Assembly (NCBI RefSeq): GCF_030297555.1
Contig: NZ_AP028136.1
Location: forward strand, 1,364,001-1,428,000
DNA: 64,000 bases
Source: Polynucleobacter sp. HIN5
GTDB lineage: Bacteria; Pseudomonadota; Gammaproteobacteria; Burkholderiales; Burkholderiaceae
Direction: 5' to 3'
Part shown: positions 21,401-36,400 of the stretch, one piece after another
Position numbering within the stretch: position 1 is the first letter of the stretch
Layout of the letters: the number at the start of each line of letters is the position of its first letter
The notes under the pieces: model-generated
What the model was told of the DNA's origin: nothing
The model's input: the letters and a program-made list of their open reading frames with translations, nothing else
Database searches by the model: none
Position numbers and translations under genes: made by a program

Positions 21401-24400
21401 GTGAGAGTGCCAATATCGGTGCCAATCGCCCCGGTAATGCTTACTGCACCTGTCGTATTAATTACAACATTTGAAGGCAATCCACCCGCTGTGCCCGTAA
21501 TCGAGGCCACCGTAATCGCCCCCGAATTACCACCGCCTAAATTGAGTGTGACACCGTCACCCAAGATCACATTATTGAGCGTGATCGATGAGGTACCAAA
21601 ATCAAAGGTGCTGGTTTGATTGAGGAAGCTTGTTGTTCCGCCCATATTGAACGAGCAGTTCACGCTACTAGTACATTGTGTGGGATCGCCCGCAGTGAAG
21701 GTACCCGCAAGAATATTATTCCCCGTGGTATGTGTAATACCGCGTGAGAAGGTTAAGGTATCGCTCGTGCTATCGCCAAAGTACACATCACCGGTGGTAC
21801 TCAGAGTCACAGCACTCGTCACATCGGTCACCGAACCAAAGAACTTAATATTAGCCGTGCCGCCAGCGTTACTCATAGCGCCGGCATAGAGGTTATTGCT
21901 AAATTCAATAGTGCCGGAGCTCGTGGTCAATGCAAGCGTTGAGATGCGATCACCAGCCCCGCCGACCGAACCACCAAAGGTAATGCCGCCAGAGTTAGTG
22001 ATGGTGAGGGTACCAATATCCGTGCCAATGCTGCCACTCAAAGTAACCACATCGCTCGTATTGATCGTGATGTGCGATTTAGCACCAGCGGCGGTTCCAG
22101 AAATCGAGCTTAAGGTCATGGGTGTGGCCGCGCCAGCGCCAAGCGTCAAGGTGGCGCCATCATCCAAGGTCACCGCCCCTAAGGTAATTCGGCCCGTGGT
22201 GGGGCTTAGTGTTGTGCTTACCTCAAAGCGTACTGGCACATTGATAAACAACTCACTGGCAGTAGCTGAAATTGTCTGGGCCTTAATCGTGACCGCAGAG
22301 GCATTGGCGATCGATAGGCCACCCACAAAACTAAAGGTATCTGTCGCAAAGTCACCCAAACGAATCGTGCCCGTGTTGTAGAACGTGGCAGTTGTTGTAA
22401 TAGTTGTAGCACCAACTGCTGAGGCAATATTGTTTAGCGTAATGGCAAAAGCATTGGAACCGCTACTTGCACCAACGATCAAGGCTTGCGCAACGATGGT
22501 GCCATTGACCGTAATGGTTCCAGTCTGACTACCGTCTCCCACTGTAAGAGCACCAATTCGGGTGGAAGACCCGATCACACCAGAGAGCGTGATCACTCCA
22601 CCTTTGGATTTAAGGGTAAGCGTCTCAACCCCAGCGGTAGTTCCTTGAATAGGTCCATGGATCGTAATCGCTGCACCAGCCCCTGAGTTGGCATAGGTAT
22701 TGATCATGGTGTTCGCTGCTAAGGTCGTGGTGACCGCCGTTGCACCAATGGAAACTGCCGCACTATCGGTATTGATGGTTCCGGCCAGCGTGATAGCCGA
22801 TGGTGCAGTAGCAATTAAAGCAGCACCAAAACTGAGCGTCCCCCCACTCGCACCCAGCGTTAAGGTACCGGTGTTGCTAAAGGTGACCGCATTGGTGATC
22901 GTGCCACTCGTGCCATTGAGCGCTACGTTATACGCTTGGGCTGCGGTATTGAGTGTGGATGCAGTCAACGCACCATTAAATGCGATCGTGCCAACAGTAT
23001 TAGTAAGCGTTACCGTCGTTGCATTTACGGCACCGCTAAAGGTTGTGCCACCGGAGTGGGTAATGGTGAGCGTACCCACACCAGAGACCGATGAGCCAGT
23101 AATTTCTGCGCCCGCTACGCCACCAGTGACGAGTGTCAGGTTATTGGTGGCACCTGTAATTGCACCGATGGTGAGATCAGCGACGTTGGTAGTGGCATTG
23201 GTATTGAGCGTCGTCGCAGCACCTAAGGTAATCGCACCGAAGCTCATCGCCGCATTGCTACTACTAATAGTGCCACTAATGGTGCGTGCACTTGGTGCGG
23301 TCGCTGTTAAACCACCAGTGAAGGCTAAGGTGCCCCCACTCGCGCCGAGCGTCAACGTACCAGTGTTGCTGAAGGTCACCGCATTGGTGATCGTGCCGGT
23401 GGTAGCGTTGAGTGCGAGGTTGTACCCTGCACTATTGGTGTTCAGGGTGGTCGCGGTGAGTGCACCATTGAAGGTGATCGCACCGGTGGTGTCGGTCAGG
23501 GTCACGGTAGTGGCACCAACAGTACTACTGAAGGTGGTGCCGCCCGAGTTGGTAATGGTGAGTGTGCCGATGTTGGTACCAACGGCACCACTGACAGTGA
23601 CTGCGCCCGTAGTGTTAATGGTGAGGTTTGCACTACCACTCGATGGTCCAGTGACCGTGGTGAGGCTAATCGGCGTGGCAGCACCAGCGCCGATCGTCAG
23701 ATTGTTATTGAGATTAATCGCACCGGTGGTAATTTGACCGGTCGAAGTACCGCCAATGGTGGAGGTACCACCGATGGTCAGTGCCGTATTGCTATCACCC
23801 AAGGTAATGACGCCAGTACCGGCTGCACTCACTGTACCGTTCACAGTAATTGCACTAGGAGCCGTGGCGGTGACGCCGCCAGTAAACGCAGTGGTATCAC
23901 CGCCATTACCCAAGGTCACTGTACCGGTATTGGCAAAGGTGGTTGCACCGGCGATGCTATTACTTGAACCATTGAGTGCGATGTTGTAAGCCGCAGAGCC
24001 AGCACCGACGGTCATGCCGGTGCCAACGGTGAGGTTGTCACTGAAGGTGATGGTGTTTGTAGCGGAAGTACTAGTGATGGTAAGTGTTGCGACACTTACC
24101 GAACCACTCAACGAAGTGCCACCCGAGTTGGTAATGGTAAGCGTACCAATATCGGTGCCAATCGTGCTCGAGACGGTGACAGCACCGGTGGTATTAATCG
24201 TCAGGTTCGAACTCGTACCATCTGCAGTACCCGCAATTGAGGAGAGGCTAATCGCGTTGGCAATGCCCGTACCAATGGTGAGGGTCACACCATCAGCGAG
24301 CGTAGTGGCGCCTAGGGTGATGGTGCCGGTGGATCCCCCTCCCAATGCCGTATTGGCCAAAACACTCACTGGGGTCGTGCCCAAATTGAGCGCGCTGGTA

Positions 24401-27400
24401 CCGTAGGTAATCGAAATCGTTCCCGATAAATACTTGGTACTTGGTGCGATGGCCGTGACGCCGTAACTAAAGACTAAGGTTCCCCCACTCGCACCTAAGG
24501 TTAAGGTGCCGGTATTACTAAAGGTCACCGCATTGGTGATCGTACCGCTCGTGGCATTGAGCGCTACGTTATACGCTTGAGCAGCAGTATTGAGTGTGGT
24601 GGCAGTCAATGCACCATTGAACGCAATCGTACCAACAGTGTTGGTGAGCGTGACGGTGGTGGCACTCACCGTACTGCTAAAAGTCGTACCACCCGAGTTG
24701 GTGATGGTGAGCGTTCCCACATCAGAGACCGACGAGCCACTAATTTCTGCGCCAGCTACACCGCCAGTTACTAAGGTGAGGTTATATGTTGCACCAGTCA
24801 CTGCACCGATGGTGAGATCGGCGACGTTGGTGGTGGCATTCGTATTGAGCGTCGTCGCAGCACCTAAGGTAATGGAACCAAAGCTCATGGCCCCATTGGT
24901 GCTACTAATGGTTCCTTTGAGTGTTCTTGAACTTGGTGCGGTCGCTGTTAAACCACCGGTGAAGGCTAAGGTGCCACCACTCGCACCTAAGGTTAAGGTG
25001 CCGGTGTTACTGAAGGTCACCGCATTGGTGATCGTGCCGGTGGTAGCGTTGAGCGCCAGGTTGTACCCTGCACTATTGGTGTTCAGGGTGGTCGCGGTGA
25101 GTGCACCATTGAAGGTGATCGCACCGGTGGTGTCGGTCAAGGTGACGGTGGTGGCGCCAACAGTACTACTAAAGGTGGTGCCACCCGAGTTGGTAATGGT
25201 GAGTGTGCCGATGTTGGTACCAACGGCACCACTGACAGTGACTGCGCCCGTAGTGTTAATGGTGAGGTTTGCACTACCACTCGATGGTCCAGTGACCGTG
25301 GTGAGGCTAATCGGCGTGGCAGCACCAGCGCCGATCGTCAGATTGTTATTGAGATTAATCGCACCGGTGGTAATTTGACCGGTCGAAGTACCGCCAATGG
25401 TGGAGGTACCACCGATGGTCAGTGCCGTATTGCTATCACCCAAGGTAATGACGCCAGTACCGGCTGCACTCACTGTACCGTTCACAGTAATTGCACTAGG
25501 AGCCGTGGCGGTGACGCCGCCAGTAAACGCAGTGGTATCACCGCCATTACCCAAGGTCACTGTACCGGTATTGGCAAAGGTGGTTGCACCGGCGATGCTA
25601 TTACTTGAACCATTGAGTGCGATGTTGTAAGCCGCAGAGCCAGCACCGACGGTCATGCCGGTGCCAACGGTGAGGTTGTCACTGAAGGTGATGGTGTTTG
25701 TAGCGGAAGTACTAGTGATGGTAAGTGTTGCGACACTTACCGAACCACTCAACGAAGTGCCACCCGAGTTGGTAATGGTAAGCGTACCAATATCGGTGCC
25801 AATCGTGCTCGAGACGGTGACAGCACCGGTGGTATTAATCGTCAGGTTCGAACTCGTACCATCTGCAGTACCCGCAATTGAGGAGAGGCTAATCGCGTTG
25901 GCAATGCCCGTACCAATGGTGAGGGTCACACCATCAGCGAGCGTAGTGGCGCCTAGGGTGATGGTGCCGGTGGAGGTTCCACCCACCGTCGTGTTTGAAT
26001 TAGCAGTAATCGGTACGTCTAGGTTAATCACACTGGTGCCAGCAGCACTGACCGTGCCGCCAAGGAAAATACGACTTGGTGCCGTTGCGGTAACACCGCC
26101 AGTAAACGCAGTCGTATCACCACCATTGCCTAGGGTCACCGTACCGGTATTAGCAAGTGTGGTTGCACCGGCGATGCTATTACTTGAACCATTGAGTACA
26201 ACGTTATATGCAGCAGAGCCAGCACCGACGGTCATGCCAGTGCTTAGAGTTAGGTTGCCCGAGAAGGTGACTGCATTACCGGCCGTAGTACTCGTAATAA
26301 TGAAGGAGGCGGCACTCACTGCCCCACTAAAGGTCGTACCACCTGAATTGGTAATCGTGATCGACCCAATGTCAGTCCCGATCGTGGTGGTGATTCCAAC
26401 CGTGCTTATTGAATTAATCACGACGTACGATGCGGTACCGCCAGCAGTACCTGCAATCGAATTAATCGTAATGGTTGCGGGTCCACCATTCCCCAGGGTG
26501 ATCGTCACACCATCGGCCAGAGTAATGTTTCCAAGAACAACGGCATCCGATGGATTGATGTAGGTGGTATCAGCGCTAAGTGTCAAGCCACGGCTAGCAC
26601 CCAAGTTATAGCGATAGGTGGTATCGATACTTCCCACCACCGTGTTGCCTGTGCCGGTAAGGGTTAATTCATAGAGCGCGATCGTGCCACCAACATTTCC
26701 AAGCGTAATGGTGCCAGAACCGTTGGCAATGGTTAATGAGTAAGTACCAGCCGCTGTTCCGGTACCACCATCAATCGTGCCCGTCGTGACATTGGCATTG
26801 GTGGTGGTAATCGTTGGGCTAAAGAACAGTTGGGTGGAGCGTGATGCGCCCTTTAAGTCAATCGCGCCGGTGGTAGTCAGACTGCCACGCAACTGATTAA
26901 TACCGGTACCCAATAAGGTCAGGCTAGCAAGGCTTGTACTGTTACCCACATTCGCCAAATCAATGATACCTGCCCCGTTAGAAATGCTAAACGCAAAGGC
27001 GCCATTGGTATCACCCAATGTAATGGTTCCAGCCGAATTACTGGTTAGCGTTGTGGCCGCAACCAGGGTATTGGTTCGTGATGTACCTTTCAGATTAATC
27101 GCACCAGTTGCGGTGATTGCGCTCGGTAAGGTATTGACCCCCGTTCCCTGTAAGGTAAGGGAACTAATGGCAGTGGTACCGCCCACAACACCACCAAAAC
27201 TAATCGCTCCAGAACCAGGATTAATGGTGAGCGCTTGTGCGCCATTAATGGTGGTGGTCGAACCGCTAAAGGTAATGGTGGTATCGCTCGCCGTCAGAGT
27301 AATGGCTCCTGTAGACAGGGTAATCGGGCCGGTGTAGGTTTGCGTGCCGCCCGATGCGATGTTTTGTGCGATGGTGTAGCCAGCCGTACCACTCAGAGTT

Positions 27401-30400
27401 AAATTACCGGTAGTGGTGATACCCACGGTAGTCACGGTGCCCACGGTGTACGCTGTATTTTGGGCAAACGTTAAGACACCAGTATCGGCCGCTAAGGTAC
27501 TAATAGAATTACTTGTTCGGCTTAGAGTATGCGTTCCCGTTCCTAGTAAGCGTAACCCATTCGCAGAAATATTTTGACTCTGCGTAATTGTTCCGGCAGT
27601 ACTTAATGTCAGATTGCCGCTGGTGGTAAGACCTACGGTATTGACGGTGCCAATCGCAAAATCACCATTCTCAGTAAACGATACGGTGCCGGTATTGCCC
27701 GCTAAAGTGGTAATTGCATTACCAGTATTGGTGAGGGTGTAGGTTCCACCAGTGCCTAAGAGTTCGAGGCTAGCGGCGGTCAAGTTCGCCCCGCTATCTT
27801 GGGTAACACTGCCGCGGGTATTGAGAGTTAAGTTATTAGTAGTGCCACTAGTGCCCCCCAGGACAGAAACTGCTCCGGTAAATTGCATACCGCCATTGGA
27901 AGTCGCGCCACCATTTATCAGGGTTAAGGAATCTTTAAAGGTATAAGCACCCACTGTGATCTTGCCAGTGGCAGCAGCACTACCAATGGTGATGGCTGAG
28001 AAGCCATCTTGAATCAAGTTGAGCTCGGTTGTATCGAGATTTAGATCACCTGCTCCGCCCGCCAAACCGATGGTGGTTGATGCGGTTCTTGGAGCAATGG
28101 TAAGAGTGTTAGTTCCCGATATATTGGCGCCCACACTAATTGCATCAGCGGTGATTGAGAGTGCACTCGCTCCCATCGCAATCGTGCCACCCGACCCGGT
28201 TACTACGGAGCTGGCGGTAATGGAGGTGGTGCTCAAAATATTCGTACCACCAACGGCGCCGTTCATGCTGACTGTTCCTGAACCCGCATCTACTGTGAAG
28301 GTTTTGGCAGTGCTTGTTGCGCTATTGACGGTTGAGCTAAAAGTAATATCGGCATTACTCGCCGTGAGCGTGGTGTTGGTACCAATGGTCAGAGCACCGC
28401 TATAGGTTTGTGAACCCGAAGTCGTGATTGCATTGGTGTTAATCGTGGTCGTGCCACTGATGGAGAGATTTTTAGCCGTACCTGTGAGGGATACCGTATC
28501 CGCATCCGCATTCCCGAATACCGCATTACCAGTAATCGCTAAGGCATAAGCCCCGGAGACCGTGCCATTAAACGTGGCGGTGCTCGCTGCGATCGCTGTA
28601 TCCGCACCCAAGGTGACATTGTTGCCATAGGTTTGTACGCCTCCCGTGGTGCTAACACTTCCTCCATTGAGGACGGTGGTTCCCGATGCGCCATTTTGTA
28701 CAACGCTCGCCGCATTGACCGTGCTGGTGAACGTAGTAGTTCCGGTACTAGTTAGGGAGATATTGCCAAGTCCTTGAGCACCACCGACTGCGCCCGTAAA
28801 GGTGATGTTCGAGGAACTGGAGTTCACGGTTAGATTTCGAGTCTGTCCACTATCACTATTGACCGTGCTATTGAACGTAATATTTCCATTGGGCAATGAA
28901 ATAATGATCGTGCCCGGTGCACCATTCGTTACCGTGGTGGTTGTATCGGTGATACCGCTCACGACAACTCCAGTCGTAACACCATTACTGCCTCGATTAC
29001 CCCCTAAGCCTCGCCATTCACCAGAGGGTCTAGAACCAAATGAGGTTGCACCACCTTGTAATCCACCACCACCACCACCACTTCCACCACCGTCGTAACA
29101 GCAACTAGTAATAGTGTAGGAGGAAGTTTGTCCCGCGCCTGGGCCAATTTGACCGTTATAGGTTCCAGCACTTAAATAATTTCCGGCATCTGCTCCGGCG
29201 GTTTCACCGTCGCCTCCTGTATTATTCGCCCCAGCACCACCACCTGCACCACCGGCAAAAATATATTTCGTTCCCGTATTGCCAATTCGAACCACTGAGG
29301 CTGCACCACCACCACCACCGCCACCCGAGGAGCCAGAGGGTCCTGCACCACCGCCTGAACCGCCGCTACCAATTCCCAGCGCATTGGTTCCACCAGCACC
29401 AGCACACGAGGAACTGGAGCATGAACCACCGCTGCTGCCACCAGCACCGGGTGCAATCTGAATTACGGTTCCTGGATCAACCGTGACCGTGGCTGTGTAA
29501 GAACCAGCAACGCCCGTATTCATTCCAACATTGCCATCATTGCCACCCTTACCCCCGGCGGCACCGACTAAAGTCACGGTAAATGAACTGCCACTAATGG
29601 TGATTTCTTGCACCGAGGATGAATAGTCATAGGTCGTAGAGGTTGCGCCACTGGTGGTTAACGTTACATTGCTATTTAACTGAACAGGTCCGTTATAAGT
29701 TTGATCGCCAGTCGTTGAAATGTTGGCGTTCAAAATAATCGAGCCACTACCGGGAATACTTAACGATAGTGGTCGTGTAGTTGCGCCTATCACCCCATCA
29801 ATTTGAACCGTCCCCGATCCGGCATTAATCGTGAGAGCCTGTGCCCCATTGATGGTAGTGGTCGAGCCACTCAAGGTAATGTTCGCATTGGTCGCAGTGA
29901 GTGTGATGCTTCCAGTCGATAGCGTGATGGGGCCGGTATAAGTCTGAGTACCTACACCGGAGGTGATGTTCTTGCTAATCGTGATGCCACCGGTACTGCT
30001 CAAGCTCACATTACCAGCAGTGGTTATGCCAGTGGTATTGACAACCCCTACCGTATAGCCTGAGTTTTCGGTAAACGTTATTTCGCCGGTGTTGGCTGCT
30101 AAGGTGGTAATGGCGTTACTGGTGTTGGTCAGTGTGTAAGTTCCGCCCGTACCTAAGAGTTCGAGACCACTCGCACCAATAGCTTGGCTTTGTGTGACGG
30201 TACCAGTGCTATTTAGGGTCAGGTTACCAGTGGTGGTCAGTCCTGGGGTATTGACGGTGCCAATCGCAAAGCCCGAGTTCTCGGTAAACGATACGGTACC
30301 GGTGCTTCCGGCCAAGGTGGTAATGGCGTTACTAGTATTGGTCAGTGTGTAAGTTCCACCGGTACCTAAGAGTTCGAGACCCGCAGCACTAATGGCTTGG

Positions 30401-33400
30401 CTTTGTGTGACGCTACCCGTGCTGCTTAAAGTCAAGTTACCAGTAGTGGTGAGACCTACGGTGTTGACGGTGCCAATCGCAAAGCCCGAGTTCTCGGTAA
30501 AGGAGATCACTCCCGTATTACCTGCTAAGGTAGTAATTGCGTTACTGGTGTTGGTGAGGGTGTAAGTTCCGCCCGTACCTAGGAGTTCGAGACCGTTCGC
30601 ACTAATGGCTTGACTTTGTGTGACGGTGCCAGTGCTACTCAATGTCAGATTGCCGCTGGTGGTAAGACCTACGGTATTGACGGTGCCAATCGCAAAGCCC
30701 GAGTTCTCGGTAAACGATACGGTACCGGTGCTACCGGCCAAGGTGGTAATGGCGTTCGCACTATCCGTTAAGGTGTAGATAGCGCCAGCGCCCAAGAGTT
30801 CTAAGCCATACGCCGTGATACTGGCACCGCTATCTTGGGTGACGGTACCGCGCGAATGAAGGGTCAAGGTATTTGTGGTACCGCCAACCCCACCTTGCAC
30901 GGAAATAGCGCCTGTAAATTGCATGCCACCGTTTGAAGTGGCGCCGCCATTAATTAGTGTAAGTGAATCATTAAAGGTGTAGGCACCAACGGTGAGCTTG
31001 CCCGTCACGCTCGCACTACCAATCGTGATGGCCGAGAAGCCATTTTGAATAAAGTCCAGTTCGGTGGTGGTGAGATTTAGGGTTCCCGCAGCACCCGCTA
31101 AACCAATAGTCGTGGCAGCCGTTTTCGGCGCAATCGTGAGCGTATTGCTACCTGAAATATTGGCACCGAGACTAATTGCATCAGTGGTAATTGAGAGTGC
31201 ACTTGCGCCCATCGCAATCGTGCCACCCGCCCCGGTTACTACGGAGCTGGCGGTTACTGAGGTCGTACCCAGTACTTTCACGCCACCAACAGCGCCATTA
31301 AAGGTCGTAGTCGCTGAACCAGAATTAATCGTGAGCGTTGGCGTGGTGGCGAGCGAGTGTGTGTTAACTGTAGAACCGAAAGTGATGGCCGAATCGGTTG
31401 TTGAAATTGTAGTATTTTGCTTAATTAATAAGGCATTGTTATAGCTTTGAGAGCCAACCGTTGCAACCGTTGGCGTATCAATTACCGTCGTACCGCCAAC
31501 TCCAGTATTGATCGATGCCGTATTCACTGGGGCATTAATCGTATATGTTCCGGTACCCTCTAAGGTAAAGATATTCAAATCGTATGTACTGCCAATTGCA
31601 CCATTAAAGGTGACGCTTCCCGAACCAACACTTAGGGTTAAGCTCTGACCATATTGGGTTGTGCCGTCAAGGGTACTATTAAAAGTAACTGCCTGATCAG
31701 CTGTTTGTACTGTAACAGTTGTAGCGGTGATGACTACCTTATCACTAAATGCAAACGATGATGTATCGGTACCTGTTAGATTGCCGCCCAAATATACAGC
31801 TGCAGTGCCATTGGTATCAAAGGTCACGGGACTTCTAAAAGAAAGGTTCGATACGGTACTAATTGCTCCCGTCGTCGATGAGCCGAAGGTGACCCCACTA
31901 AATGTTCCATTGAGATACCCAAACGTATTGAGGTAACCCAATTCAGTCACCGTAAGATCGAGCTTGCTATCGGAATTGTTGTTGGTACTATCCAAATCTC
32001 CAAGTACCATCGTATTACCAGCGGTATAAGGGCGCACAATCATTGCCGCATCACGTCCGTAAATAGATGCGGTCGGATTAAATTCATCTGCGGTGATGGT
32101 GATTGTGCCTAATCCTGCGAAGGCGTCCCCTATCGCTGCAGTACTCAAGACCCCAGTACCTGAGGTGAGTGTTAAGGATTGGGTCCCACCCGAGACCGCG
32201 CCGCCCAAAGTAAGGTTACGCGAACCGACCGCACCACCCGAAGTATTAATCGTGGTGGCCGCAGTTAAGGTAATTGCGCTATCGCCATCACCAATTGACG
32301 TTGTTCCATTACTGGTAATGGTTCCAGCAATATTAATTGAGCTAGGAACTGTTGCAGTAAAGCCGCCTGAGAATGTCAATGTATTGGTGGCTAAATTTCC
32401 AAGCGTTAAGGTACCAGTATTGCTAAAGGTTGTGGCATTTGTAATCGTGGTGTTAGCGCCCACCAATGACAAGTTGTAAGAACCCGATCCTGAGTTAAAA
32501 CTTGTAATAGTTGTATTACCCGAAAATGAAACGGCTCCAGATTGTGTATTGCTTACAGTCAGGCTCGAGATTGCACCACTGGTACCAGCCGTTTGAGTCA
32601 CCCCAGACGATAAATTAACTGCTGCAGAATTAGATCCGGTATTAACGGCCGACCCTGCACTGGAAGCAATATTTAAGATTGGGCTTGCAAGAGTTACACC
32701 TGAGGAAAGAATTGATACTGCACTAGCCTCACTATTCCACATTTTATAGCCACTAATCGTGCCAACAAAAGAAGAACTTGCCCTGTCCTCTACTTGACCT
32801 CCACCAATAAAGACTTTGTTATTCCAATTAAATGCAGAGCTTGTAAACGTATTAGTACCAATTAAGACACCATCTAGGTAAATTTTGGTCCCTCCATTGG
32901 TGCCCAAGGTAAAGACCAGGCGATGTGTATTGCCGTCAAATGGATTAATACCGCTAGAGGCATAGGAGAAATAACTTACTTGATTGCTCCAAACCCGAGT
33001 GTAAATAGTGCTATCTGAACTATTAATACCGATTTGACGATCGCAACCGCCACCACAATTAACACCATTTTGAACTACAAAAATAATGTAATTACCTGGC
33101 GTAGTAGATGAGAAAGTAATTTCTCGGGTAATGGCTGTTGTTGGCTCTGCATAATCCAGATATAAATATTGATTACCATCTAGGACAAAGCCGCCATTCA
33201 CACCACTACCACCAACGGTGTTGGTAAATGAAATTGCTCCAGCTTTGGCAGAAACGGTTAAGGTACTACTATTAGAGGTGGCCACAGTAGCAGAGACTGT
33301 GATGTTGGCGCCCACTCCATCACCACTGATGCCGGTATTGCTCGCTGTCGTATTGAGCGTTGTGTTTGAAACTAATGTTATCGCACTGCCAATAGTAATG

Positions 33401-36400
33401 GCGTTGGCTGTCAAAATAGTACCGCTGAGATTAACAGCACTTGGTGCTGATATTGTCAGGGAACCTAAAACTACAAAACTATCTGCCGCTGCATCATTAA
33501 GTGTCACGGTGCCCGTATTATTAAAGACCAAACTGTAGGAATTAGATCCTGAGGTTCCAATGGTCGTTGTTCCACCCGTTCCTGTATTAAAGACTAAGTT
33601 ATAAGCTGTGCTACCGGTTGTTAGGCTTTGTGCGCTAATGACTCCATTACTTGTAATCGCTCCCGTTTGTGAGCTGGTGCCCAATCCCAATGCGCCAATA
33701 TCATTCAAAGCAGCATTTATTGTGGTGACTGCACTCCCACTATTAATCGTCAGATTAGTAGTGTTTCCTGTGACTGTATCGCTTATGGAATCTCCGACAG
33801 TTACAACCCCACTGGTACTTGAAACTGTCCGGGTACCCGAACCACCCAAAGTAATATTACCGTTGAGGCTAATCAAGCCAGAACTGGTTGTAATGTCCCC
33901 GCCGTTCCAAGTCAGCGGTCCATTGATCGTAAATGCTGCGTTGGTTGAAGAGGCAGCAGCAAGGTTATGACTTAAGGTAAAGGTTCCTGATGAGGTGAAC
34001 GTAACCGGATCTTTAAAGCTTAAGTTGGCTTGTGAGCTGTAATTACCTGTATAGCTAGCACCACCAATCGTAATCGCCAAGAATCCGTCTGCTAAATACC
34101 CCAGTTCGGTTGTGGTTAAGTTTAGAACGGAGGTATTGGTTGTGTTATCGGCAGAACCTAAATAAATATCCCGCGATAGTGTGGCAGGCACGATCGTGAG
34201 TGTTCCGCTACCTGCAAAGCTGCCGGAGAGATTAATTTCATTCGCTGTTAACGAGGTATTGCCTAAGCCTGAGGCCGAACTACCAAATGTGATAGTGGCT
34301 GTACCAGCATTGAGGGTCAGTGTGTAAGTGGCGCCCGTCACCGCACCGCCTAAGGTTAAATTTGCATTTGCTGCAGCGGTAGTAATCGACGTATTAGCTG
34401 CTAAGGTCACGCCTGTATTGCTATCACCAACACTCCAGGTATTACCGCTGGTAAAGCTTCCGGCTAAGGTAATGCTGCTTGGCGCCGTGGCAGTAATACC
34501 ACCGCTAAAGGTGAAACTGTCGCTTGCCGCATCACCCAAAACCAAGGTTCCAGTATTGGCAAAAGTAACAGCGTTGGTAACTGTATTCGTAGCGCCAATG
34601 AGACGAACGTTGTAGGTGTTAGCAGTACCACTCACGGTGAATGTCGCGGTTGTGAGGTTGTCATTAAACGTGACTAAGGTAGCCGACGAGCTGTTTGTAA
34701 TCACAACGCTCGTCCCCGTGGTAACACTTCCAGTAAACGTGGTGCCACCAGAATTCGTGATCGTTAAGGACGATAAGGATGTGCTGGCTCCAACACTACT
34801 GCTGATGGCGATCGTTCCAGAAGAGCCGCTATTAAGAGTAAGTCCCTGGGTGTTGGCACTCGTCCCATTCACCGTACTACTAAACGAGATATTGTTTCCA
34901 GTAGAAGATGCGCCCGTGGATGCGGCAGTAATCGAAGCGCCTAAGGTCACTGCGCCGGTATAGGTTTGCGTACCACTCGTGGTGATATCACCATTGAGGG
35001 TAATACCCGTGCCGGTGACCGCTAAGGTGCCGGAGGTAATGGCCGCTAAGGTGACTGCTCCACCACTGCTAATTGTTAAGCTGTTAGTGCCGGTGTTAAG
35101 CGTGCTCGTGGCAGTGATGGTGCCTGAGCTACTACGGATGGTGAGCGGATCGGTAAAGGTGTAACTGCCTGCGAGGGTATAAGCCATTGCACCGGTACCA
35201 CTTGCACTACCCAAGGTGATGGACGAGAAGCCGTCTTGCAAATAAGCAAGCTCGGTATCACTGAGGTGCAAGCTACCACTGGCGGAGGTACCCAAGCCAA
35301 TCGTGGTCGTTGCTGTCTTCGGTTGAATGACCAAAGCGCCACTACCACTGACATTGCCTCCCAGAGCAACCGCATCGGTAGTGAGCGTAAGAGCAAAAGT
35401 ACTTGCGGCCAGAGTCGAGCCGGTGGTGATCGCAGAAGCCGATAAGGTAGTAGCCGCTGTGAGTGATGCGGCATCGTTATAGGTTTGTGCCCCACTGGTG
35501 GTGATGTTGCCACCGAAGGAGACCGTACCACCCGCATCGGTGGTAATCGAGGTGAGATTGGTGGTGGCTCCTACGGTGCTGGCAAATACGGTGGCACCGG
35601 AGGTGTTCACGGTTAAGGCGTAAGCGCCATTGACAGTCGAGGAGAAGGTGATGTTGCCCGAAGCCGAGCTAGTTAGCGTGGTGGCTGCACCTAAAGTGAC
35701 GGCATTTCCAAAAGTTTGTACGCCACTGGTACTAATCGAGCCACCATTAAGCGCAGTGGTACCACTGCTGGAGTTTTGTACCACCGTACTAGCGGCGACG
35801 GTGGAACTAAAGGTGGTGGTGCCGGTGCTGGTTAAGGAGATGTTTCCTAGGCCTTGTGCACCGCCCACCGCACCGGTGAAGGTGATGTTGCTAGAGCCGA
35901 CATTGGCGGTGAGATTACGTGGGGTACTGCTATCGCTATTGACCGTACTACTAAACGATATCGCGCTATTGGTGGTTGCCAACGTTGCATTAGCGGCTAA
36001 GGTTACTGCACCGGTATAGGTTTGGGTACCGGTGGTGGTGATGTTGCCAGTGATGGTAGTGCCCGCGGCGTGGGTGGAGGTGGTGGCTAAAGTAGCAAAA
36101 GCATTTGTCGCCCCGATGGTACTACCAAAAATAATTTGTCCAGAGCCAGCCGTAACTGTTAAGGATTTAGCTGTGCCGCCACCCGATAATGTAAAACTAC
36201 TTGCATCGTTTGCACGAGCACTGCCGTATGGTAAGTTGTATAAGGTTGCGCTAGCACCTGCTGAATTATCAAAAACTTGGGACCAGCCACCCAAACCACC
36301 ATGCTGATACATCGTCATTACCGATCCAGCACCAACGCTTACGGACTGAACTGCATCATTAACCCCCCATGCGCACATATCGCAACTATTACCACTCACA

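Larger units (their letters stand above)
20500..26560 (-). repeat. Repeats of the GTLTITNSGGTTFSG type in TpsA
   Basis: This part of the protein repeats a composite unit with GT(L/I)TITNSGGTTFS, NTGT(V/L)TLG and GGVTATAPS, about 65-75 residues long. It differs from the strand repeats on either side of the protein and lacks inserted modules. Adjacent units are diverged, apart from one recently duplicated segment. Confidence 0.75.
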
